NCBI GenBank assembly: GCA_030950875.1
Contig: JAUZQS010000124.1
Coordinates: forward strand, 1 to 5,045
Length of the DNA: 5,045 nt
Reading direction: 5' to 3'
Origin: Mariprofundaceae bacterium
GTDB lineage: Bacteria; Pseudomonadota; Zetaproteobacteria; Mariprofundales; Mariprofundaceae
The notes under the pieces were generated by a model, which saw nothing but the letters and a program-made list of their open reading frames with translations, did no database searches and was not told where the DNA came from. Made by a program: the position numbers and the translations under genes. Below, piece after piece: positions 1-5,045 of the stretch (the first letter of the stretch is position 1; each line of letters opens with the position of its first letter).

Positions 1-48
1 CATGCGTACGCTCCGTTTTTTCGCCTTGATATCGGGCAAATCAGCTGC
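1..48. repeat. possible end of an interspersed intergenic repeat, cut by the window edge
   Basis: The left edge starts with a perfect 8-bp palindrome, GCGTACGC (4-11), followed by TCCGTTTTTTCGCCTTG. From memory, GTACGCTCCG...CGCCTTG strings recur in intergenic repeats of several gammaproteobacteria, usually as one arm of a longer inverted repeat; I could not check this. No convincing protein is encoded: frame 1 is open to a stop at 160-162, but its last third only reads through the hairpin repeat at 89-124. The other arm would lie left of the window. It could equally be plain intergenic sequence. Confidence 0.28.
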
Positions 49-88
49 AATCTGAACAGTTACAAAACGCCCAACTTAGCTCTAAAAA

Positions 89-124
89 ACGTCATTCCCA
101 AGCGCTTGTATTGGGAATCTATGA
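89..124. repeat. REP/dRS3-like palindromic repeat (hairpin)
   Basis: CGTCATTCCC opens a perfect 8-bp inverted repeat, ATTCCCAA (94-101) and TTGGGAAT (111-118), with a 9-nt loop, followed by CTATGA. The ends match the common interspersed pattern CGTCATTCCCGC...GCGGGAATCTATGA found in many proteobacterial genomes. Here the GC-rich centre has decayed to AAGCGCTTGTATT, so this looks like an old, degenerate copy. Read on the minus strand, the hairpin is followed four bases later by six T's (complement of 84-89), so it might also act as a weak minus-strand terminator. Confidence 0.5.
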
Positions 125-153
125 TGAAAATCGTGATTATCTCCTGGGGCATG

Positions 154-168
154 ACCCATTAAATGGGT
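154..168. repeat. small inverted repeat (6-bp stem, 3-nt loop)
   Basis: ACCCAT (154-159) and ATGGGT (163-168) form a perfect 6-bp stem around TAA. No T-run follows on either strand, so I do not call a terminator. It lies about 35 bp after the REP-like hairpin and may belong to the same repeat unit. Confidence 0.33.
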
Positions 169-237
169 ATATCGGATAAAAATAATAGTGAGCTGAATAG
201 TTACAGAATATCTAACATGTGAGGCACTTGCAAAAGA

Positions 238-519
238 CTAGATAGTTATATGAAGTTGTGTGCCAATGGCCTGCAATATATTCAACGTTGCGCGCATATT
301 ATAAGACAGGTAATCATAATGTTGATTGATTATTGGGTTGCGAGTGGGGGAGACTGTTTTGATGGGCGTAACATCAATAATGGGGTTGCTTTTTAAATTG
401 GCGCTGCTTGTTGTAAGGTCTTGTTTTGGGGCATTAGCAAGCGCTTCCTGCCGTAGTGGTAGGGTTTCTGTCCTTTGTTGGGACTCGTATTTCAGGCCTA
501 GCGCCAACGTTACATTCAT
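238..519 (-). CDS. hypothetical small protein (93 aa), doubtful
   Basis: An uninterrupted minus-strand frame of 93 codons runs from ATG (517-519) to TAG (238-240). I do not recognise the product. It is polar, with Gln/Asn/Thr/Pro-rich middle sequence, no membrane segment and no signal peptide; the last third (about residues 62-93) looks more amphipathic and could form a helix. A GAGGTGAT string (528-535, minus strand) resembles a ribosome binding site but sits about 8-12 nt from the ATG, rather far. Rare codons such as CTA, AGG and ATA are more frequent than in the operon genes. It is the best coding candidate in the first 900 bases, because the overlapping + strand frames need GTG or TTG starts and give odd proteins. 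It could still be chance. Confidence 0.35.
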   Translation of the reverse strand: MNVTLALGLKYESQQRTETLPLRQEALANAPKQDLTTSSANLKSNPIIDVTPIKTVSPTRNPIINQHYDYLSYNMRATLNILQAIGTQLHITI

Positions 520-697
520 ATAATGTCGGTTATCACCTCATGTCGAGAGTATCTTATTGCGATGTATATATCCCGTATTATTCACAAACACTGCAATACA
601 AAAAACAGATAAACGTGTATCACGACAATATGTTAAGCCAGAGACAACTCAAAAAAGAAGCTTAAAAGGTAGCAATAAGGATTCTTAAAAAACTGTA

Positions 698-728
698 TTG
701 ACAGATTGGGGGTGGTGTAGATTTAACT
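698..728 (+). promoter_or_regulatory. tentative sigma70-type promoter of the operon
   Basis: A perfect TTGACA -35 box (698-703) lies in the right place and direction. The -10 match is poor: ATTTAA at 17-bp spacing, TTAACT at 19. TATAGT (735-740) is a better -10 hexamer but has no -35 at a proper distance. If used, transcription would start around 733-736, just before the palindrome at 739-756, which would then be an ideal repressor site. A promoter with a weak -10 may need an activator. Confidence 0.27.
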
Positions 729-792
729 ATGGGATATAGTATTCAAGTATGAATACCGCATTAAGGTTATCGTCATCTCCATACCTCCCCCA
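707..792. repeat. imperfect long inverted repeat in the operon leader
   Basis: TGGGGGTGGTGTAG (707-720) pairs with CCATACCTCCCCCA (779-792): 11 of 14 Watson-Crick pairs, or 12 counting one G-U. The arms are 58 bp apart and enclose the perfect palindrome at 739-756. The G-run and C-run stand out against an AT-rich background. It could be a cruciform, a leader RNA structure, or a remnant of a small mobile repeat. The left arm overlaps the tentative promoter, so an RNA role would need a start further upstream. Confidence 0.38.
739..756. promoter_or_regulatory. operator-like perfect palindrome
   Basis: GTATTCA (739-745) and TGAATAC (750-756) are perfect inverted 7-mers around AGTA, giving the 18-bp GTATTCAAGTATGAATAC. 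The size and symmetry fit a binding site for a dimeric helix-turn-helix regulator, and the site lies about 150 bp upstream of the likely start of the first operon gene. No regulator gene is visible here. The same sequence could be the tip of the larger structure at 707-792. Confidence 0.42.
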
Positions 793-902
793 CGAGTGCT
801 TGCATCGGAAGTTTTTTGTTTCAAATAGTAGGTGTCCGATCAAAGATTTCGGGCATAATGGTAAGTTCATTTTTAAATCATTATATCTGCTCTTTCTTCA
901 AT

Positions 903-2318
903 ATGCTTGATCCAAAAGATTGGTCAGAGCTTCGTAAGCAAGGTCATCACATGCTGGATGATATGTTTGATTATTTACAAAATATTCAAAGCAAACCCGT
1001 TTGGCAACAAGCTCCAAGCCATGTGCAAGCTTCATTTCAAGATGATTTATCCGAGCACGGTCAACCCCTTTCGCAATTACACGAACAGTTCATGCACGAT
1101 ATTTTACCTTACAGCGTCGGCAATACGCACCCAGGGTTTATGGGCTGGGTACATGGCGGAGGCACACCTGTTGGCATGTTAGCAGAGATGTTGGCAGCAG
1201 GGCTCAATGCCAATTTAGGTGGTCGCAATCAAATCCCCATTGATGTTGAGTGGCAAGTGATTGGCTGGATGCGCGATTTATTTGGTTTTCCTGATGGTAG
1301 CAGTGGTATTCTCACCACTGGCACATCCTCAGCCACCATCATTGCCCTCACAACCGCTCGCCATGCCATCGCAACAACATCAAAGCCCTTGGCTGTTTAT
1401 GCCTCCATTGAAGCGCATGGTTGCATCACACGGGCACTCAAAATCATGGGTATGGACATCAATATGTTACGCAAAATACCCACGAATGATGAATATCAAA
1501 TGGATATAATATCGCTTCAACAACATATCCAAAATGATCAACAACATAGCATTCAACCTTGGCTCATTATTGGTACAGCAGGCAGTGTCAATACGGGATC
1601 CATCGATGATTTGTCTGCCTTGGCTGAGATTGCCAAAAAAGTAGGTGCATGGCTGCATATTGATGGCGCATTGGGTGCGCTTGCCATGCTTTCAGCTTCT
1701 ATTGCACCACGTTTACAAGGTATCCAACATGCTGATTCTTTGGCGATGGATTTTCATAAGTGGGGGCAAGTGCCGTACGATGCTGGATTAGCTTTAATAC
1801 GCGATGGTGAAAATCACCGTCAATGTTTTTCTACGGGGGATACTTATTTACAACGAGAATCGAAAGGTTTAGCTGCCCATTCTCCTTGGCCTTGTGATTA
1901 TGGCATGGATTTATCCCGTGGTTTTCGTGCACTAAAGATTTGGTTTACCTTCCAACACTTTGGCAAAAAACGTTTGGGAGATATGATTGAACACAGTTGT
2001 GAACTGGCGCAATACCTTACAACACACATACAAAAAACCGACAATTTAGAACTGATGGCACCTGTATCACTCAACATTGTTTGTTTTCGCTATATCGGTG
2101 ATGGTTCACAGCAAGCTCAAGCTTATGATGCCATCAATCGTGCGATGATTTGTCACATTCACACATCAGGTTTGGCTGCACCTTCCTTAACCTATTTGAA
2201 TCATCGAGCGGTCATCCGTGCTGCTATTGTCAACCATCGAACACAAATCAAAGACATTGGCAAACTCCTTGCTGCAGTCCAGCAAGCAGCCCGCGTCTGC
2301 GATCAAATACCGCATTAA
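903..2318 (+). CDS. group II PLP-dependent amino acid decarboxylase
   Basis: This cytosolic enzyme of the aromatic-L-amino-acid/glutamate decarboxylase superfamily (fold type I) removes the alpha-carboxyl of an amino acid to give an amine and CO2. From ATG 903 it has 471 residues, the usual family length. Visible motifs: HPGFMGWVHGGGTP (76-89) in the N-terminal substrate region; TTGTSSA (138-144), a PLP phosphate-binding loop; His172 in EAHG, the ring-stacking position; Asp254 in HIDGALG, for the pyridine nitrogen; and Lys286 in DFHKWG, the Schiff-base lysine. Tyr315 lies 29 residues after the lysine, the spacing of catalytic Lys303 and Tyr332 in pig DOPA decarboxylase, which favours true decarboxylation. 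SRGFRALKIW (338-347) is the usual C-terminal motif. The frame extends upstream to TTG 816 (GGAAG at 807-811), but those 29 residues are Cys/Phe-rich and unlike the family, whose N-terminus fits LDPKDW. No clear ribosome binding site precedes 903, so the start is uncertain. First gene of the operon. The substrate cannot be read from sequence. Confidence 0.93.
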   Translation: MLDPKDWSELRKQGHHMLDDMFDYLQNIQSKPVWQQAPSHVQASFQDDLSEHGQPLSQLHEQFMHDILPYSVGNTHPGFMGWVHGGGTPVGMLAEMLAAGLNANLGGRNQIPIDVEWQVIGWMRDLFGFPDGSSGILTTGTSSATIIALTTARHAIATTSKPLAVYASIEAHGCITRALKIMGMDINMLRKIPTNDEYQMDIISLQQHIQNDQQHSIQPWLIIGTAGSVNTGSIDDLSALAEIAKKVGAWLHIDGALGALAMLSASIAPRLQGIQHADSLAMDFHKWGQVPYDAGLALIRDGENHRQCFSTGDTYLQRESKGLAAHSPWPCDYGMDLSRGFRALKIWFTFQHFGKKRLGDMIEHSCELAQYLTTHIQKTDNLELMAPVSLNIVCFRYIGDGSQQAQAYDAINRAMICHIHTSGLAAPSLTYLNHRAVIRAAIVNHRTQIKDIGKLLAAVQQAARVCDQIPH

Positions 2319-2323
2319 CGATT

Positions 2324-2327
2324 GGAG
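2324..2327 (+). promoter_or_regulatory. ribosome binding site that fixes the second gene's start
   Basis: GGAG sits five bases before ATG 2333 and six bases after the decarboxylase stop (TAA 2316-2318). It supports ATG 2333 over an upstream in-frame start at 2150, which would overlap the decarboxylase by about 170 bp and add 61 residues of implausible Cys/Ser-rich sequence. Confidence 0.65.
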
Positions 2328-2332
2328 TTTTC

Positions 2333-3532
2333 ATGCCAGCTTCCGCACATTCCTACCCACTTATCCCCTTGATGGGCTTGGTAAGCCTTGCGCGCCATGC
2401 TATTAGTGGTAAAGATTTAACGCCCATCGCTCAACAATTGGTAACACGTTTTGAGTCCAGAGAGCATGATGCCAGTGCCTTGATGGATTTAGCCACCATC
2501 CATTTTTTAATGCATAGCCCTGAAACAGCACTAGAATTTCAACGCACTGCCATGCAATTACAATCGCGTTACACGCTTGCCAGTTCCCCAAGTGCTCCCA
2601 CCATACGTTTGCTTGCCTTGCATGGTGATGGCGATTTAATGGATAATTTACCGATCGAGTTTTTACTCATTGGTAGTCAAAGCATTCAAATGGACATTCA
2701 CTACATTGCGTTGGGTGATGAGCTTCCCAATGATTTAAGTCATTATGATCTATTGATGTTAGCCATTGGCGAATCAGATCGAAATAAACCCTTGTTACAG
2801 CAATTGCACCAACAATTACAGCATTGTCCTATTCCCATCATCAACCAAGCAGCATATATTATGCAGACCACGCGTGAAGATGCAGCCGAAGCTTATAAAG
2901 ATTGCCCAAACCTGATGATGCCCATGGCAACCCGTATATCCCGTGAAGATGTTCAAGCCATGAGGCAAGGTGAAGATACAGCATTTCCCATCATTATTCG
3001 TCCCGTTGCATCGCATGCGGGATATGGTTTAGTGAGACTGGACAGCCCTCAAGATATTCCAGCTTATCTTGCTGAACAAGCCCAAGATACATTGTTTTAT
3101 ACATCGTCTTATGTTGATTACAGCTCTGAGGATGGACAATTTCGCAAATATCGCGTTGTTTTGATACAAGGACAGCCATTTTTAGTGCATTTGGCTATTT
3201 CATCCCACTGGCTTGTCCATTATCTCAATGCCGACATGGTGGGTGATTCCCAAAAATGTTCCGAAGAAGCCGAAGCCATGCAACACTTTGATGAGGCTTT
3301 TGCTAAAAAACATGCGCTTGCTTTTCAGAGTATGTATGAAGCTTTACCACTGGATTATTTGATTATTGATTGTGCTGAGAGCGATGATGGTCAATTATTG
3401 ATATTTGAAGTCGATACGAGTGCGATTGTTCATGATATGGATTCCATGGATATTTTTCCATATAAAAAGCCACAAATGCGCAAAATATTTGAAGCATTTC
3501 AAGCCATGCTGACAAAAACCATTGCCCATTGA
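2333..3532 (+). CDS. TPR-like and ATP-grasp-like fusion protein, putative ligase
   Basis: 399 residues from ATG 2333, with no signal peptide or membrane segment. Residues 1-85 look helical; ASALMDLATIHFL...ETALEFQRTAMQLQ (47-76) resembles one tetratricopeptide repeat. Residues 91-170 read as an alpha/beta domain (IRLLALHGDGDLMDNLPIEFLL; YDLLMLAIGES). The C-terminal half resembles ATP-grasp: FPIIIRPVASHAGYG (218-232) as the nucleotide-binding strand and glycine loop, YRVVLIQGQPF (273-283), and DYLIIDCAESDDG...FEVD (341-361), where Asp346, Glu359 and Asp361 sit at the metal-binding positions. Two oddities: Arg223 stands where ATP-grasp enzymes often have Lys, and Asp361 replaces the usual metal-binding Asn. 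ATP-grasp enzymes join a carboxylate to an amine or thiol through an acyl phosphate, so I infer a ligase acting with the two flanking PLP enzymes. The gene lies 14 nt after the decarboxylase. The fold call is from motifs only; substrates are unknown. Confidence 0.88.
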   Translation: MPASAHSYPLIPLMGLVSLARHAISGKDLTPIAQQLVTRFESREHDASALMDLATIHFLMHSPETALEFQRTAMQLQSRYTLASSPSAPTIRLLALHGDGDLMDNLPIEFLLIGSQSIQMDIHYIALGDELPNDLSHYDLLMLAIGESDRNKPLLQQLHQQLQHCPIPIINQAAYIMQTTREDAAEAYKDCPNLMMPMATRISREDVQAMRQGEDTAFPIIIRPVASHAGYGLVRLDSPQDIPAYLAEQAQDTLFYTSSYVDYSSEDGQFRKYRVVLIQGQPFLVHLAISSHWLVHYLNADMVGDSQKCSEEAEAMQHFDEAFAKKHALAFQSMYEALPLDYLIIDCAESDDGQLLIFEVDTSAIVHDMDSMDIFPYKKPQMRKIFEAFQAMLTKTIAH

Positions 3533-4869
3533 ATGATGTTCCTAGTTTAAGTGCCCTGCTAATTCAAGGTAAGGATGATCGTTTAAAACTCGATGAACAC
3601 GGTTACAATAGTTATGGTTGTCAGGCCAAACCCAAGCCCAATCTGCTTCGTTTTGGCTCATCCACAGCAAGCAATATTTCATCCGAACAATGGATATATG
3701 CGCAGAGATTGCATGCAAACATGCTGCAAGATGCCAAAAAAACATGTTTAGCGAACGTCCAACAAGCACACACACAAATCATCCTGAAAAAGTTACGGCA
3801 AACCTGTCATCTAGCCAAAGATACGGATATACAACTCGCTGATTCTGGGACGGCTGCACACCAGCTTGCCATGCAACAATTTTGCCGTAAAAAACCGCAT
3901 GCAGCATGGCATATCATCATGGTAGATGCGCTAGAAACAGGGCGTGGTGTGCCCAAAGCATTATGCCTTTCAGATCACAAGATTACCGCTGAAAATATTG
4001 CCATTCGCCAAATATCAGGTGAGCCACTGCCTCCCCATCAGATTCAGAAAGCTTTTGAACTAGCCATTCAAAGAGCGCTTCAAAAAGACCTGCAAGTTGT
4101 ATTGCTGATGGTCGATGTATCCAAAACAGGATATATTGCCCCCTCACTGGCGACTGTTTTGGAGCTTCGTCAGAAATATCCCCAACATATCCATATTTTA
4201 TTGGATGCCTGCCAATTTCGGTTCAGTATTGAAACATTAAATGACTATCTACAACATGATATTGTCATTGCCATCACAGGCTCAAAATTTCTTGCCGCAC
4301 CTAGCTTCTGTGCTGCTTTACTCATTCCTCATCAAACCCAACAAGTACAAGAACCTCAAGCACTGGGTGTCTTACTTCGCTGGCATTTAGCACTAAATAC
4401 CTTACAAACATTGAACACCCTTTCAACAGACTCATCTGCAACATTGATGCAAACATTGGCATCTAACATTCAAAGTCTCTTGCAACAAGATAAACGATTG
4501 ACCGCTTTACCCACGCCTTCGATTCAACGCCCACAACACGATCAAATACACTGGCAAAACTTGCCCACTATTTTTCCTTTTTTTATAAAAACCGATCAAG
4601 GGTTTCTTTCTCATCAACAGGCTTTAAGCATCTTTCAAAAGCTGCAATGTGATAAGAAACAACCCATTCAACTGGGTCGCCCCATGCCTTTTGTCATCAA
4701 TCTTGAGCATGAACCAGTGGGTGTTTTCCGTTTGTGTATCAGTGCCCCGATGATGATTGATATGGTTGAAAAAGAAGCCTATCAAGACATCATTGAACAC
4801 GTCGTTTATATTATACAGAAGCTTAATGAGATGCTCGTACAAACACTTACAGAATCTAGGGGTGAGTGA
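3529..4869 (+). CDS. fold-type I PLP-dependent enzyme of unassigned family
   Basis: 446 residues from TTG 3529, whose TTGA overlaps the preceding TGA stop and implies translational coupling. No other in-frame ATG/GTG/TTG gives the conserved-looking N-terminus DEHGYNSYGC...RFGSSTAS (22-48); an upstream stop at 3490-3492 limits the choice and the next Met is residue 65. Aminotransferase-fold marks: DSGTAAHQLA (105-114), the phosphate-binding loop; LETGRGVP (135-142); DVSKTG (196-201); Asp226 in LLDACQFRF, the pyridine-nitrogen partner; Lys253 in ITGSKFLAAPSF, the probable Schiff-base lysine; and Arg401 in FRLCISAP, a possible carboxylate-binding arginine. The arrangement recalls class V aminotransferases, kynureninase and cysteine desulfurases, but no exact family fits, and no desulfurase-type active-site Cys loop is evident. 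It could be an aminotransferase, a lyase or a C-C bond former. Third and last gene of the operon; presumably acts in the same pathway. Confidence 0.88.
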   Translation: MNDVPSLSALLIQGKDDRLKLDEHGYNSYGCQAKPKPNLLRFGSSTASNISSEQWIYAQRLHANMLQDAKKTCLANVQQAHTQIILKKLRQTCHLAKDTDIQLADSGTAAHQLAMQQFCRKKPHAAWHIIMVDALETGRGVPKALCLSDHKITAENIAIRQISGEPLPPHQIQKAFELAIQRALQKDLQVVLLMVDVSKTGYIAPSLATVLELRQKYPQHIHILLDACQFRFSIETLNDYLQHDIVIAITGSKFLAAPSFCAALLIPHQTQQVQEPQALGVLLRWHLALNTLQTLNTLSTDSSATLMQTLASNIQSLLQQDKRLTALPTPSIQRPQHDQIHWQNLPTIFPFFIKTDQGFLSHQQALSIFQKLQCDKKQPIQLGRPMPFVINLEHEPVGVFRLCISAPMMIDMVEKEAYQDIIEHVVYIIQKLNEMLVQTLTESRGE

Positions 4870-4896
4870 TAAGCCCTGTATGAAAAAATGCCATAA

Positions 4897-4926
4897 TTGA
4901 CAAAAAATATAGAAATTTATTAAAAT
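4897..4926 (+). promoter_or_regulatory. sigma70-type promoter for the gene starting at 4983
   Basis: TTGACA (4897-4902) is a perfect -35 box; TAAAAT (4921-4926) matches the -10 consensus at five of six positions with an 18-bp, A/T-rich spacer. The predicted start near 4933 would give a 5' leader of about 50 nt. No convincing terminator lies between the operon stop (4867-4869) and here: the only hairpin, CTTGA/TCAAG (4929-4933 and 4947-4951), has a 5-bp stem and no T-run, so operon readthrough is possible. Confidence 0.52.
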
Positions 4927-4982
4927 GACTTGAGAGAGTGTGTTTTTCAAGACAAAATAACGGCGTGTACTCTTTATTCTTT

Positions 4983-5045
4983 ATGTCTTTAAATAAACTT
5001 TCAGGTGTTGGCCCTGCGTTAGAAAAGCGTTTGGCTGCGCGTGAT
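4983..5045 (+). CDS. recG: ATP-dependent DNA helicase RecG, N-terminal fragment (probable)
   Basis: Only 21 codons are inside the window, reading MSLNKLSGVGPALEKRLAAR and Asp. The pattern L..L.GVGPAL...LA matches the first residues of RecG, the branch-migrating helicase that reverses stalled forks and processes Holliday junctions; E. coli RecG has SSLTGVGAALSNKLAK at the same place. The GVGP motif is helix-hairpin-helix-like and also occurs in other DNA-binding proteins, so the name rests on a short match. No Shine-Dalgarno is obvious before ATG 4983; in-frame GTG codons at 4965 and 4938 are alternative starts. Truncated by the window edge. Confidence 0.62.
   Translation, partial: MSLNKLSGVGPALEKRLAARD

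Larger units (their letters stand above)
520..902. other. intergenic region upstream of the PLP/ATP-grasp operon
   Basis: There is no convincing gene in this stretch. A 42-codon + strand frame from ATG 540 has no ribosome binding site and an implausible composition. The region is AT-rich up to about 700. It then carries a TTGACA hexamer (698-703), the inverted-repeat structure at 707-792 and, at 816, a TTG codon in frame with the decarboxylase. The regulatory signals of the operon are expected here. Confidence 0.5.

Noticed and set aside
1..162. Frame-1 open stretch from the left edge to TAA at 160-162 as the tail of an upstream gene
   Set aside because: Its last third is the read-through of the palindromic repeat, and the rest shows no recognisable protein features.
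326..523. + strand frame of 65 codons
   Set aside because: It needs a TTG start, lies opposite the better minus-strand frame, and has a Cys/Ser/Val-rich composition typical of a shadow frame.
456..665. + strand frame of 69 codons (GTG start) or 42 codons from ATG 540
   Set aside because: No ribosome binding site, implausible composition, and no recognisable motif.
2150..2332. 61-residue N-terminal extension of the ATP-grasp-like protein
   Set aside because: It would overlap the end of the decarboxylase in another frame; GGAG at 2324-2327 marks ATG 2333 as the start.
4624..4950. 108-codon minus-strand frame at the end of the operon
   Set aside because: It lies almost wholly antisense to the conserved C-terminus of the third operon gene (FRLCISAP region) and has no ribosome binding site or recognisable motif.
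4929..4951. CTTGA/TCAAG hairpin as an operon terminator
   Set aside because: The stem is only 5 bp with a 13-nt loop, has no trailing T-run, and sits downstream of the promoter at 4897-4926.
1..5045. CRISPR array, tRNA, rRNA or complete insertion sequence
   Set aside because: No regularly spaced repeats, no cloverleaf or rRNA core sequence, and no transposase frame were seen on either strand.

Overview
The window comes from a moderately AT-rich bacterial chromosome. The genes are tightly packed and lie mostly on the + strand, with ordinary bacterial start signals (GGAG, TTG starts). The degenerate CGTCATTCCC...GGGAAT repeat near the left edge and the style of the proteins suggest a proteobacterium. 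A gamma- or zetaproteobacterium is my best guess, but nothing here fixes the lineage.

Layout. Bases 1-237 are non-coding and rich in repeats: a palindromic left edge that looks like the end of an interspersed repeat, a REP/dRS3-like hairpin, a second small hairpin and a short degenerate direct repeat. A 93-codon minus-strand reading frame (238-519) may be a small hypothetical gene. Bases 520-902 carry no convincing gene, but they hold an inverted-repeat structure (707-792) enclosing a perfect 18-bp palindrome (739-756) just upstream of the operon.

Bases 903-4869 are the core: three + strand genes in a tight operon (14-nt gap, then a 4-nt overlap). They encode a group II PLP-dependent amino acid decarboxylase, a helical/TPR-like plus ATP-grasp-like protein, and a second fold-type I PLP enzyme of a family I cannot name. 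Two PLP enzymes translated with a putative carboxylate-amine ligase suggest a small biosynthetic pathway: an amino acid is decarboxylated or otherwise remodelled, and a product is joined to a partner at the expense of ATP. Substrate and product are unknown. No transporter, regulator or carrier protein lies in the window. This cassette is the best candidate for an undescribed system.

The right end (4870-5045) has a good sigma70-type promoter and the first 21 codons of a gene whose start resembles RecG helicase, so housekeeping sequence probably resumes there. No clear terminator separates it from the operon.
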